DNA of 64,000 bases from Fratercula arctica (taxonomy: Eukaryota; Chordata; Aves; Charadriiformes; Alcidae), in the NCBI GenBank assembly GCA_947846985.1, contig CANTUZ010000002.1, forward strand, positions 136,795,889-136,859,888, written 5' to 3'. Below, piece after piece: positions 13,201 to 26,683 of the stretch (position 1 is its first letter; every line of letters begins with the position of its first letter). The notes under the pieces were generated by a model. It was given only the letters and a program-made list of their open reading frames with translations. It made no database searches and had not been told where the DNA came from. Both the position numbers and the translations under genes were made by a program.

Positions 13201-14155
13201 TGAACTTCTTGTGAACTGTGAGGTTCTATTTCTTTTTGAATTGAGGTATTTTCAGAGCATGCCTTATGCCTGGAAGTGTTATGCCTGCTGGGATCACATA
13301 GACTATCTTATCCAGTATGACAGAGTGGTTCCTGGAATAACTGCCTCCCAAAAGAAAACACAGGTTTTATCTCTAAAAGACCTAGCTAGTGCAGTCCAAA
13401 AGAAAATCTGCCATGGACACACAGGGTGGACTGCCAGGGAAACAGGACCTGGAAGACATTTGGGAATGAAGTTATTTGACACTGTGACAGTATTCAGATA
13501 CTCCGTATCTTCCTTGTAAAACTAGCCCTTCACACATAATAGAGTATTTCCTTACAAAAGAACAACATGAATAGAAAAACTCTTCAGAATCTTTTAAACC
13601 TGAATCTACCACTTTAATCAAAGTATGAGCAAAGACATGCAGTGGGAAGCTGGGCAGTGTGACGGAGTAACAACTTCCATGTGTAGAAACAAGGGGACTG
13701 CAGCCACCCTTGTTATTTGTCATGGTGAGAATGTATGACTGATGCTGAAAATCAAAGCAAAAATTATCTGTGAACCACAACACAAAAGCACTGCACAGTG
13801 TATCTCTTATCTAACAAATAGAGAGCAACCAAGGAAGACATGGATAACAAGGATGCCTCTACATGTCACTTCAGGGGAACATTTTAAATAGAAGAATGCT
13901 GGGAAAGCAAAGAAAGATAATCAATGCGGTGATTAATGACAGTAATTTCACACAAACATCTGGGAAATTAGGCATGCTCTTTAGGATTTGTTCCTTGCAG
14001 TGGCTTGTGAAGGGACGAATGAGTTGCAAACCAAACTTCACATCAATATATTGAACAGTGTGGTAGCAATGATACTTATTTCAGCTTGGAAACTTTCCAG
14101 AAATTAAATACTAATATATAAAATTGTTCATAAAATACTGTTTTTTCAAATACTC

Positions 14156-14182
14156 TTTTTTTTTTTTTTTTTTTTTTTTTTT
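14156..14182. repeat. Poly(T) tract
   Basis: 27 uninterrupted T residues. A second T/G-rich stretch follows at 14256-14312. Confidence 0.95.
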
Positions 14183-14255
14183 GGTGGTGATGTTTACTTG
14201 GATGTTGCTTTACTTTTACAGCTTACCCGCTCTGGTTCTCCTGAATATTTCAGTG

Positions 14256-14312
14256 GTTTGGTTTTGTTTGGGGTTTTTTTTTGGTTGTTTTTTTGTTTGT
14301 TTTTTTTTTTTT
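14256..14312. repeat. T/G-rich low-complexity tract
   Basis: Runs of T broken by GG and G, ending in 14 consecutive T. Confidence 0.9.
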
Positions 14313-15548
14313 AAAAGGAATTTCATGGTGGAAAGAGGCACTTAGGTAAAAATGTCTTTAAGTTGCATTTAATGCGACACACACTGAAGTAAGAGAATAC
14401 AGTTTCGTTAAGTCTTGGAAAAGCTCCTTTGTATTCTGAGTGTTTGTGCAGAGGGTCGTAACACACCTCCTTTTGGCTTGAAAGTGGCTCAAGTGAACAT
14501 TGGTTAGGCATTGGTCAGGGTACTTTTAGTACTGGTGAAGCACAGTTCAAATGTGCACCTAAACTTTGCACAACTGATAGCAAAAATCTCTTTAGCAATA
14601 CAGACTCCTTTTCACCACCAGCAGCAGTACATTGCCAATATACTTGACGAAAAGACAGTTTGACTCACGTGTATTGTAGGCTTTAGGACTGAATAATGTT
14701 CATTAAAGCCCAATCCTCACAACTCATAATAAGAACCCAGAATTCTCCCAGTTGGCTTAGCAGGTGATCTATAAAATACTCGTTTCTTTTATCCTTAGCT
14801 TCTCTTGAGCAGAAAACGAGCGTGTTCCATGCCATTGTGTGCTGTTTAGAACTGACCAAAGTCATGTATAATAAATATATCCATAAGTTTTAGTTCCGTT
14901 GAGAACAAGTGATGTCCAGCTGTTTAGTTGATTTTGTTCACTGTTTGTAATAATTCAAACAAGTAGAATGAAAGTGGTTGGCAGGCAGTGATTAAGAATA
15001 TTTGTTTCATAATCAGTTTTGTCTAATTGGTTAACCTAGTATTGATTCTGTCTCTTGATTGGAAAGATTTTTGGAGAAGAGTAGTTCCTGGAAGCTAAAT
15101 CTTGAATTTGGGCCCAAACATTAAAACAAAAATTTAATTATCTGCAACATAATTACCTGAAAATAAGTCTGAAAAAGATTGAGTTATGGCACAAGATTTC
15201 TCATATGTTAACTGTGATTGCTAGATGTTTACTAATAAGTTTCCTGCTTGTAGCAGTATCTTTACCTACAAAGTGAACAGTATTAAGAAAACATGGATCA
15301 ACTTGGAAGTTGTTTTTATTCATATCTTTCAGAAGCAACACACTTCCATGAACTTAAGATGCTAAGATATTTAAGACAGTTCCCAAACCGTTCCATTCAG
15401 AACTGGTGTTTTTCCTGTCAGTCATCTGCAGACAAGGCCCAGCCAGGAGCCTTTACCTCTCCCATGTGTGAGAACTGCAATCAGCGACTTCTGTAGCATC
15501 TGTTTTATTCAGTTTTCTTCCTTTAATCAGCTAAATAATAGAATTTCC

Positions 15549-15583
15549 TTTTTTTTTTCCTTTTTTTTCCTTTTTTTTTTTTT
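15549..15583. repeat. Poly(T) tract with CC interruptions
   Basis: T-runs of 8-13 separated by CC. Confidence 0.9.
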
Positions 15584-16418
15584 AATGCTGAGCTACTTTT
15601 GAGTTTTAATAGAATGGAAAAGAGTGAGGCTTTGGATAGCTTATATATGTGATGAGTTTGGCCTCAGGTTTTGGCTCAGCTTACAAACACTTCCTTCTTT
15701 CTTACTAGGATTCTGAATCAATAAGTTTGTCTCCAAACAGATTGAGCTTGTTCCTGGTTTCCTGCACCCTCACACATGCACAGGTGTAAGAAGACTTTAA
15801 TTCTCTATAGCTTGAGAAGAATTACATGCTTGTTGACATGAGAGGAACATAGATCTTTGCAAAGCTCATCTGGATGGCCAAAGTTTCATGAAACTCTCCT
15901 TTGCATTTTAGTCCTGTGGTCTTCTATTGTGATCCGATTTCAAGAAAACTATATAATTTTTGTTTTTTCTCTTCAGCTATTTTCTAACCTGAACCATTAG
16001 ACTCACCTATTGTTTACATTATACTTTTCACAGTTTTTCTTACACACAACGAAGGCGGAAATTCAGCCACCTGTTCGTCATTTTTGTAGTGGTTGTGACA
16101 GCAACCTCTAATGTATGGCCCTTCAGACATTACAGAAGTAGGTTCACTTTCACACATTTCACCTCTTTTCCATACAAATTAGTTTTTCCTACTCCATTTT
16201 GATTAGGAAAATTAACTAATGTTTCTTTCACCCTGCTTGTGCCCAGATATATCCATAGTATCTCTATACAGTGCCATTGTCTGTTAGACATTCCTCTTCT
16301 GAGGCTAAAGTTGGCTGTAGTGTTAGATGGTATATAGAGAGCAGCAGCTATTAATCTTAGAGTAATATATACCAATTAAACCACAATGCCTTTATGAAAC
16401 TTTTTTTCTGTTCTCTTA

Positions 16419-16424
16419 TTTATT
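16419..16424 (-). terminator. Candidate distal poly(A) signal of MMP16
   Basis: AATAAA on the minus strand, overlapping a second partial copy (AATAAATAAG), preceded by an A/T-rich stretch and followed by AGAGAACAG and an A-run at about 16401-16407, where cleavage could occur. It sits at the edge of a block that looks less degenerate than the flank beyond it. It is a candidate only, because AATAAA is frequent in AT-rich DNA. Confidence 0.35.
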
Positions 16425-16626
16425 GACAGATTTTTTTTTAATTACAACACAATGAAACGATGGTAAGTACATAAGATGCAATAGTATAAAAAGCCATTTT
16501 AACCCTTCCCTTGGTTAAGACACTTACAGCAGACAAGAACTGCCCCACCCCAATTCCCCCCTTCTCAAATGAAAACAAAAAAATAAATATAAATTAATAA
16601 ATATAAAACAAATCACTGCACAGCCC

Positions 16627-16720
16627 TTAACTCTTTGATTGCCATGGCAAGAACCATCATGATGATTCTAGCATGTGACTTTCTGTGGTTAAAGGTTGCC
16701 GCAGCAGTCAAAGGGTTATA
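16627..16720. repeat. Imperfect inverted repeat flanked by TTAA/TTAT, possible piggyBac-like MITE
   Basis: Left arm 16628-16650 (TAACTCTTTGATTGCC...) and right arm 16694-16718 (...GCAGTCAAAGGGTTA) are inverted copies that match at 18 of 23 positions; all five differences are transitions. The outer tetranucleotides are TTAA and TTAT, as expected for the TTAA target of piggyBac-type elements with one mutation. Between them is the short palindrome ATCATGATGAT. If MMP16 has its long 3'UTR, this would be transcribed near its end and could fold as a hairpin. Confidence 0.5.
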
Positions 16721-17164
16721 GCATTGTAAACATAAGTACTTTGTTGAAAATGTTCAGTCATGTTAATGGTCTACAGCAATGAGATTATTATCATGACCCC
16801 TTGACCTTTAATGACACAACATTATAAGGAGTTAAAGAGATAATAGCTTGGTGAGCTGTTACATAGATTAATTAACCCATTTTGTTTAACAATGCACTAT
16901 GAGGTCTTGATTTACTAATAAAAGACAACTTGTGTATAATAAAACACTGTTCAATGCATTGATCAATAAAATCAATGAAAAAATCAGTCTAAGCACCACA
17001 AAGTTTTGCCTGATTATATCTGACAGTCATAATACACTTTAGCACCATTTAGTCAGCCTTGCATTTGCACACAAACAAGCTTTGTGTTTGTCAGTAGAAG
17101 CTACCTGAAGGAATAACATATGTCAGTTATAAAAAGGTTACTGTATAGAATGCTGTGTGAGCAA

Positions 17165-17200
17165 ATAAAATAAAATAAAATAACAATAATAAAATGAAAT
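17165..17200. repeat. (AAAAT)n microsatellite
   Basis: About four AAAAT units, then a degenerate A/T-rich stretch. Confidence 0.85.
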
Positions 17201-18580
17201 TTAGTTGCAGAAAGCAAGTAAATGCTCCAGTTATTTTGCTGCTAACACACATCTTAATGAGCCAAACATGGGCATGAAATGCATATGGGGCTATGCAGAG
17301 AAAAGGGAATAAAAATGAGAAATTTGCGTCACACAGAGAAATCATCATATCCATATTCTGACTTATTTGTCATGCTTTGTAAATTAAATGAACAATTGTT
17401 GGGTGGTTCAAGAAGTAGAGCTTGAAAAAGAGCTGATGTTTAACAATGTGTGAGTTGTATGGTCATGTTATGCATAAAACGACTTCCAAAGATATCCTAA
17501 CAACTGCACCAAAATCCTTGCCTCTGCATGAAAGGTTGATTTCCTCTTTCTCAGAGGTGGAGGATAAACAAGGAAATCACAGTGTGGGAAGAGCAGTCAC
17601 AATTGTAGTAGCTTCTAGCTAACATATTGGAACCAGATTTCTGCTGGCATTACAGGGAGGAAGGAATGGCAACAAGATGGAAAATGGAATGAGCTGCTAA
17701 AATAACACCCAACAAGCAGAACTAAGGAAAACATCAGGTTCTGGTAGATACAAGAGTACGGCACTTGGAGGGAAAGCAAGGTGCCTGTTATTCAGAAAGT
17801 AAGAGAAACAAGGACGTGTATGAAGCATGGAAAACAATGCACCCCTCTTGTACATGTCCGTATCAAACTCTGATTGACTACGCACTGACAAAACCAGCTG
17901 CACATGCTTTAACTGCTAACAATACTAACTACAGGACTGGCAAGGAGAAGGCATCACCTCCCTCAATTAGAATCATATAGGAACACTTATCGCATACAAT
18001 AAACCTACCGAAGTCAGACACCTGCATCTTTACCTGCAAGCTGTGACTGAACCATGCAATGAATCCAATTCCCAGACTTCAGTAGCAGATGTCAAAGAGA
18101 GCTCTTCATAAATATGTTATTTATGATACCTAAAAATTAGGATCAATCAGAAAACAATGCATAATAGCAAAGCATTCTGCCATGTAACAGTGCTAGCGTG
18201 CTATGCTACAGCAGTAAGGTAATCGTAGACGATATACGTGTATGGGCTGACTGGTGGTAGAGGAAGGAGTCTAGCCATATAATTATTGTCTGAATATCCA
18301 TGACACAGATTTTAGGCATCAGAATGCGAAGGAGAAAGAGAAAAGGTTAAAGATGAGAACTGGAACTACTGGAAAGAATGCAAACATTTTTGAAATGCAG
18401 CTTTCTAGACTGCTCACCTCTCACAAATGGCATAAACCATGGATGCAAATGGTATGCAATGACTGGCATCAGAAATGATAGGTGTCTGATGCTACACCAT
18501 TTCACGTGACCAGACAAGTAGCCACAAGCTGCAAATAAGGAGTCCATGATGGTCAGTGCTGGCTATATCATGTCATTTTT

Positions 18581-18636
18581 ATGGTTGGAGTAGATGATCT
18601 GAAAGGTCCCTTCCAACCTAGGCAATTCTATGATTT
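18581..18636 (+). mobile_element. CR1 3' terminal fragment
   Basis: GGTTGGAGTAGATGATCTGA then AAGGTCCCTTCCAACCTAGG and AATTCTATGATTTT, the last 55 bases of CR1. It lies antisense in the probable MMP16 3'UTR. Confidence 0.9.
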
Positions 18637-20721
18637 TCATAAAAGACTTAAAGGATGGAAGTGTCAGCAGATGGCAGAGATTTCAATAACGTGAAGTGAG
18701 TAACTTGGAGCTCAGTGTTGGGGAACTGGACAATGAGCAAGTTTTAGTGAAAGTTATACATCAAGTTTCTCAAACGGGCACGGGAGTTTTTGAGAAGGTA
18801 CTGCCTCCACCCTAGACACAAAAAGCTGCATTTCCTAGTGACAGACTGTAAAAAGTTGTGTGTGATTAAATGAGATAGACAACAAAATTGTATTTTCTTA
18901 TTTCCTCTGTATAGTGAACAGATCATTTCTCACTTGCTTACCAAGAGCATATAAAATTAAATATTGCCTTAATTAGTCAGGAAACATGCCAGGGCACAGT
19001 GAAAAAATAGGTGGAGGGGAATCTGAAGTTTGATCATATTTATCAATTTACATAAAGAAATAGCAATAGATGATCCATACAAAGGTCACAAATGCATTTC
19101 TATTATTTCAAACACTTCAGGACTGAGATATCATGGAAATAAAGATACATGGCTGTAATATAGACTGATAGAGGTAAAGGCCTTCAGTATTTCATCCAGT
19201 GGAGTTCTTCAAATGATAGATAACCTCTTGGCCAATTTCTGGAAAGAAATGTACAAACATTTCACTGTGACAAGTTTTTGCGCATAGATTCAGGCTGATG
19301 TTAGTTTTGCTAAATCTCTCTTGAAAGATTTTTGATTGCAGCAGATAAATAATGCGCTCTCTCTATATATTTGTAGTCAGGTTTAGAGTAACTATACTGA
19401 GAAGCCTTTTGACCGACTGCTTTCTGGTGGGTTATGACACCAAATATAGAATTCAGTGGACCTTCCACAGCCTATCAGGTATCCTTGTTGTTGGAGACCA
19501 ATAATACTTTCAAAGCTATCATGAACTTCCTGATAATATCTCTTCTCTTTTATTGTTGATTACATAGCACTTACATGCAATTTTAGTGGAGTCAATTGTC
19601 CTTGGCTCCTTCCTTGCAATTATAAAATGAAATGGTCTCATTCCTTTTCTTACATTCTCCTGGAAATTAAAAATGGAAATGTACTTCTGCTGCGTTTTCT
19701 GTGTCTGTAGTCTTTGACCAAAAGACATAGTTGGCTTTCCTGTGGATCCTAGAAGTTGTGGAAAGAAAGCTCATGACTAATTTAAGTTTCCTCTGAGAAA
19801 GACTTCAACAAGATTTTCCTTTAAATCCGTATTTTTCATCACTGTGATCCAAGGAGTACCACCTTCAAAGGAATGCATATTGATAGCAGATGATGACCTG
19901 TGTATCTTGGACGATGAGAAGGGAGGATCATAATCCTTGATCTATCCTATAAAATGGTTTTCAACCAGGCACAGTAAGACAGTATTGTGCATGAATTGAT
20001 AAGAGATTCCTGCATGGTTTTGGACACACAGTAAAGATGGACGTTAATTAGATCTACTTAGTTGACAATGTTTTACCAAATGCATTACATAGAGTAAGAG
20101 CTGGGAATAGGTTATCTGCATCATCACACGTTCCTTCAATCCTGGATTCCTATTCAAGATTAAATTTCCCTGGGTATAACAATCTCAGGTATTTCTGTGT
20201 GTTGTGTGACTATTGACAATGGCTATCCTGAAAGATGTTTTTAATAGTTTTTATCTACCTTGTGATGCATGGCCAGAGTTCATAGAACTTTATCATATGA
20301 GAAAAACACAACCTTGTAAATACAAGATGCAGCTATGCCTTACAGGTATGAACTGTAGTTGTGATGATCATTTAAAACAGCACTGGAGGTTGCTGATGAT
20401 GTCTTCTGAATACACACTGTCACACGTATGTGTACCTGCTCCTAACTTAGATAGCTCTACTTATATCCAAGCGGACAAACTGCTTGGAACTGACTTCAAC
20501 GTGGTGCTCCCATAAGATATGAAGACCATCAGTATATGAGCACTGACAATTTTGTGGCAATAGCCAAGCATAGCGCACACAGTATGTGCACCTCTGTTTA
20601 GATTCACTGTAAGCCTCAATATGGGGCTGTGCATTTCATCTGGAATATATCAGTTGTACAATAGTACTTTTTGAGTTGTATAGAATATCATGTAATTGTG
20701 AACACTGACAAAGTATTATAA

Positions 20722-20782
20722 ACTATCATTTTACATTATGGAAAAACCTACTTTCTTTTCTTTGAGGTTGTAAAATGATAGT
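20722..20782. repeat. Short perfect inverted repeat
   Basis: ACTATCATTTTACA (20722-20735) and TGTAAAATGATAGT (20769-20782) are exact reverse complements, 14 bp each, with a 33-base loop. A hairpin is possible on either strand; chance cannot be excluded in AT-rich DNA. Confidence 0.6.
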
Positions 20783-23700
20783 AAGGGTATCCAAATTTGT
20801 TCACACCTTATAAACGAGTTAGCACTGCTTGCCTGCTGACCCTAAGCACTCTCAGCTTTCACAAGGCAGATGACTTTATGTACAGTCATGTAAACTATGA
20901 ATATGTGTGTAGACTGGGTGTTAAACTATGCCAACACATCAGGATGAAAATATGGATTAGAAACATTGTTTTCTGACTTAACACACTACTCTTTGCAAGT
21001 GGTGAACCCATCTGGGCACGCACTCATTGGCAGAGTTACACTGCTCTGTTGCCAGTGGGTAAGTCGTATTATACTTCACTGAAAACTCTTCAAACTCTGT
21101 TGTCATATTGTTAAGGGCCAACCAGGTACTTCAGGAAGTTATTTAATCCCAGCCTTCTGTTGCTAATCCCACTTCCCAGAAAGCCAGTTCCCAGAATGAT
21201 GGATGGGCAAATGGATGATCCAGGACACGTACATGGCACAGAACGAAAGTGATTATTCCATGTGTTAGTGCCAGATGGCAAGATGGAGAGAATGTCCAGT
21301 ATATATTTTACTGCAACAGCAAAAAAAATAATGGGTATGAAAAACTATGAATTAAGATATGCTGATAATTTGCCAAGGAGATAAAGGCTGTAGTTGTAAA
21401 AAGGACGTGTGTGCAATTTCATAGGATAGAAATTACTATTAACTAAATGGAAAGCTTTGGTTTATGTGGTGGCTATTACAATTATCATCTGTGGACAATG
21501 TCATTCTACAGAAGCAGAAGAAACTAAACTGTGTGACTGGAAAGCTTTCTGCCATCATAAATGGCTGATGCGTAATGATTATTGTTAATGTAGTTTTACT
21601 GTGCCAGCAGGTAGCCCTATGCTGCATGCACATCCAAATGTAGAAAATTGTCTTTAGCATGCTAGTTTACATTTCTTCATTTATGTCTTCTCTGCCTCTA
21701 AAATTTATTTCATCTATACTGTGGGCAGACCAGAGCAGGCTATCTCCACAAGGCAAACATACTTTATGTACACCTCTCACAGAATGTCGTATCTCAAAGT
21801 CATAACAGGCAGTTGCAACTGCAGATGTTAATAAACTGACTATAATTTGTAGATGATATGCTAAAGCTTATGTATACTGGGAAACAAGACCTGTTTATGA
21901 TGCATGTGTTTAACGCTGTGTACATGCTTCTTTGAAATACCTTTTGATTTTAGGAACAGATGCTTGCTGTGGTCACATACTGATGATCCTTCGAAATATG
22001 ATCTCCTGATTATCCCTGGGCTTTCCTAGTTACATACATGCATCAAATAATGCCACATCATACAGAATCTATGCTGCCTAACCTTAGAGGCTACCTTAGA
22101 TCAAGCATCAAATGGAGCCAGTCTGCAACAAGGGATGGTATGCTTTTGATGCTTACCAGACATTTTCAGCATCGATGGCACTGATGACAATGTCTTACTC
22201 TGTCAGCCTCTGACATCTCAGATGGCAAGTCACAAGAATGAGTTAGACAGATTTGACTCACACATTACATTTTTTCATGAGACCAGTGGCAGACAATTCA
22301 TTGATTTACATGCATAAATCAGAGATTAATTTCATGAGTATATGGTTCATTTACACCTCATTTTGTAACTGACATATGTTTAAATGGTCTTATCTTATGT
22401 GAACCACTCTGCAGTCTGTGTAGTGTGAGCTAAGGAAGTCCGCCTAACGTTACACTGCTGGTGTATCAGTCATGGCTATACCAGTGTATGCAATAACAAG
22501 TTATCTGTTCCTCAGCTCCCACACAATATTATTTGATTTACAGCATAGCCGAACACCTAAGTGGCCAGTGACAATTGTTCCCTCCACTGGTAATAATGAT
22601 TTTCCTTATGGCTCATAGGGCTGCAGTCAACTATTTACGCTTCTGGAAATAGAGCTGCCCAAAGGCAGTCTTGACAACAACAAAAGGTGACAGGGAGTTA
22701 TTGTTCTGTAATGGCTGCTTCACATCTCCTACTGCCAGGGTGCAGGGCTTCCTCCACCTCTGCAATTGGTGATAAAACTTAGGCCATGGTGTGAGAAGAT
22801 ATGGGAGCCAGGACAGAGGAAGCCCCTGCAGTCATATCCTTGCTCCTCAGCCCAGTCATCTTGTGCTATCTCCAATTTAGGCTGCTAATGGTGTGGTAGC
22901 TTGCATTTCTACTTTCTTAAAAATGCAGTGCCTGGAACATTCACTGTTCAGTTTGCTATGTGTCTTTTTTAAGGTTTGCCCTAGCGATGGTTCAAATGCA
23001 AAAAACTCAAATAGGAATGTAACGCTTCCATTGCTTGTAGGCAGACCTACTTTCTATTCTACGCACTTTTTTCTAACCAACAAGCTAGAATTTGATTCTA
23101 TATAATTTGGTACCAAAAGCTACATTTAACTGACATTAAGATTGTGAAGTAAGACCCCCCAAAAAAGTTGAAAATTCAAAAATTAAGCCTTACACTTTGT
23201 TCTTAACTCACAGTGCTAATGTCACTGGAGTCTTGACCAAACAACTGGGGAGGTGAAGCACACTTCTAAGAAAAAGTGTAAGTCTGCCCCTTATGTTTGA
23301 ATCTATTAGCTTCTGTTATTTTCATTCACAAAATTAGCCTTAAAAAAATCTTTTTCTTTAATTATACCCTCCCTTTGCCCCACTTTGAAAGAAGAAAAAG
23401 AACAAAAGTTCATAGGAAGATATAAAATATGTATTACATTTATTCAGGAGACTTGAAAGGGCTCCTTTGGAGCCATTTGAGTCTCTCCATCCCAGCCTAT
23501 CCAGTAAATATACAGTTACATAGTTTTCAAATTTTTTTGGATAAAAATTATTTTTTGTCTACAGTCAAGAACCTTTTCATAGGTTTATACATTAAAATGC
23601 CAGAGGAAACACTGCTATCATCTGCTCTGGCCTCCTGCATCATACAGACCATAGTACTCTGAAGATACACGACCCTGTATAGTCAGCTTGATAGACTGTA

Positions 23701-24684
23701 ACTGATTAACACAATGCATATTCAGTTTTGTATTGTTCCACAGTACAGATCATGACAATAGCAATATGGAAATGTTTATTAAAAACTTTATGAAAAAAGT
23801 TACGGCACATGAGCAGGAACCCAGATTGCAGAACTGAAAATGTTTTCAAATTGTTTTTTCTTAATTCTCATGATTATAGGCCCTGGTAGAAAAACAACTG
23901 TTCAAAAAATAACATTGTCTTAGAACTTTTACTTGTTTGAGTTCAAAACTAGATCAGGCAACATCACTAATTTACTTCTATAATTTGAAACTAGCCAGTA
24001 TGTATTTGGGAATTACAGTGAACACAATTGCTCCTACATCTTTTACTTAAAGCAAACCTTTATGGCTGTTATAACCTACTGAAAATAGGAGTATGCAATA
24101 GAAATGCTGACACAATCTTGCTCTGCATGACATAAACATGCCAATATAACATTATTTTTTCTCCCTCTCTCTGTATATAATATATATGCACTTTTAAGTA
24201 AAAGAAAATAGATTAAACAATCAACTTATCATGTATTCATGTATCTATGACGTACCATATACCAAGCACTAGACTTATCACACTTACCTTCCTGCATAAT
24301 TGAAGTTAAATTCTCCAAACACAAACATTTTTGTTACCTTATCAAAGAACAACAGTCAACATGCTCAGCACTTCATTACTGTCAGGGAAACAGTTGCACA
24401 AAAAGTTAAAGCTGCCATGAAAGATATTTCAAAACTGAAGTGAAATTTTCAAGTGAATCAGAAACCAGATGAGATGCTGTTCTGACTTAAAGATAACAGA
24501 AAATGAGTTCTCCTATTGTAGAGGAAAACCAAATGCAGAATATGTCGTGCTGTTAGTATTTTCCACCAACTATCCAAGGGACAATATTGGAACAGCAACA
24601 TGAATCATTTTGTTCTGTCTGTAGCAGAACATAAGTTATAGTAGTTTGTTGACAGTAAAAATCTCTCCATGGATTAAAATATGC

Positions 24685-24732
24685 GTGTATGTGTGTGTTT
24701 GTGTGCATTTATAAGTATACAAACACACACAC
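24685..24732. repeat. (GT)n / (AC)n inverted microsatellite pair
   Basis: GTGTGTGTTTGT (24691-24702) is followed 16 bases later by ACAAACACACAC (24719-24730), a perfect inverted match that can form a stem. Confidence 0.85.
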
Positions 24733-25548
24733 ATTTTAATATATATGACAAACAGGCATAGAATTCCGAATTCGCCAAATGAGCTGATGTGCAGTAAATA
24801 TCCTATGTTACTGAACTGTCAATTGATCTACATTTTCAGCAACAACTGAATTGGATTTACTAAGTAATGCTATGGGGTGATACTGGTGCACTTCTAACCT
24901 ACAGTATGCAGTGCCTCTACAAAACATCTCCAAAATGCCATCTGCATTGCATATTTGTCGTAAAACTATATCTTTTTCTAATCTTCATTTTTGTTAGCCG
25001 TACATATGCATATCTGTTTATGCTCTAAGAAATAAGTTTGCAATGCTTTATAGCATGCCACATATGTTCATAAAATAAGTCCTCAAATCAATATAAAATC
25101 ATGTAATTGAACAAAAAGGCATACTATTTTTCATGCTATGCTCAATATAAATATAAATTCAAGGCAGTCAAGCTATCCATTACCAAAATAATAATAACCA
25201 TAATATATATGCATATATACCTACACTCTCTAAAAAGTGATCCAGTTGTATGGATTAAGAAACCAGTAAGAAATTTGTTGAATGTAGTATAAAAGTCTCA
25301 TTTTATGTAAAAGCCAATACTGGCCATTTCAAGTATTTTAATACTTTCCTATAACCTTTTCATTAATAACTAGCTATTTGTAGAAATGATAATTTTATAC
25401 TGAAAATTGTATTCAAGTTAAATAAAAATTAACTTCTACTGTAGTTCATTTTTAGAGTGTGCATGTATACATAGCAAAATACCCTTCTACAGATCTATCA
25501 TAAATATTTTAGTTTATGTCAGTTCTTTTCTATGAAAACACTTCAACC

Positions 25549-25567
25549 TTTTTTTTTTTTTTTTTTT
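25549..25567. repeat. Poly(T) tract
   Basis: 19 consecutive T. Confidence 0.95.
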
Positions 25568-26677
25568 CAAATTTTGGATAATGTATATCAGGCCTTTTAA
25601 GAAACAGAACTTGTCTTAGTTCATTAGCAACACCAGATTCCCTTCAGTTTGTGCCAGTTTGCAAGTTAAAGGTCAAAGATCAAAGACATAGGACAGTACA
25701 CTTTAAGGAAATTCAGACAGTGAAGCTGTTCACAGAAGACAATGTTTAACTTGGTAATGACAGTCAATAGGTCAATAATCAAGTTCAAGGCAAGCTGTTC
25801 ATGGTTGCAAAAGCTACTCCCCTCAAATCCTGGCTTTCATAAAAAACCAGGTGTCTGACTTTTGGGGTGCATCATTCTGACCATCTTTAATAAGTTCACA
25901 GCCCAGTGACTGTAAAGCCTATCACTGCAAGAAGCAGCTCCTAAAATCAATAAAGAGGTCTGTCAGTTGCTGACTTTTCTCTAGGAAAAAAATATTGATA
26001 CAAACCTGCTCTGCAGGTCACATGAAAATGACAATACTGCTGCTAGCACAAGTGACACAGAATGACAAAATGCTTTGGTGGTCCCTTGGCTCTGTCAGTG
26101 ATACCATGTTTGGCTGAAGGCCAGAAATTGGACTAACCCTTTGAGAACTATGGTGAACATGCAAAGGGGTAACACACCGGAGGATACTCATGCAATATCA
26201 GAGTCATTGTTCTAGCTTTCCTTTGAAACTGTAACTCTACCTCTGCAGAGGCAAATTGAATTATCATGCAACATAGTTTAAAAGAGAAATCCAAGATGCT
26301 TAAGTTAAAAGGCTAAGCTATAAAACTGTCTGTCGCCCATTCAGAAAAAAATCTTGGTAAGTGGTAGAAGTTATTAAAAGAGGTTTGGTTCCTTTAACCA
26401 GAAAGTAGCTGGTAAATACATTTTGTTTGCTATTTATGTTACAAATGGTTTTCTATCAATAATGCAAATAATTAAAAACACTCACTTGCAGTCACAGGAA
26501 ATCTGTTTTGAAAAACTGATTTTCTTTTAAAACCTGTATTACCCAAAGACAATCCTATAATTTAAAGACAACCAAGATTAACATCCACCAGACTCTGAAA
26601 ATGGATCCAATAGTTCTCAAAGGGTTACACCACCAATGTAATACCAGTGTCAAGTTTCTCTGTAGCATGACTGTTGC

Positions 26678-26683
26678 TTTATT
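26678..26683 (-). terminator. Candidate proximal poly(A) signal of MMP16
   Basis: AATAAA on the minus strand about 870 bp after the MMP16 stop codon. It would give a short-3'UTR transcript. No clear GU-rich downstream element was identified, so the support is weak. Confidence 0.2.

Larger units (their letters stand above)
10253..16399. other. Unannotated flank beyond the MMP16 3' end
   Basis: No gene recognised. It contains a moderately GC-rich patch at 10680-10870 that could be further retroelement sequence, and the T-rich tracts listed separately. Open frames up to 103 codons (13211-13519, 13472-13783) lack motifs. Confidence 0.5.

Noticed and set aside
14124..14345. Frame with long poly-phenylalanine, resembling membrane segments
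   Set aside because: Encoded by poly(T) and T/G-rich simple sequence.
20213..20515. 100-codon plus-strand open frame with several cysteines
   Set aside because: No zinc-finger spacing or other motif; it lies antisense in the probable MMP16 3'UTR.
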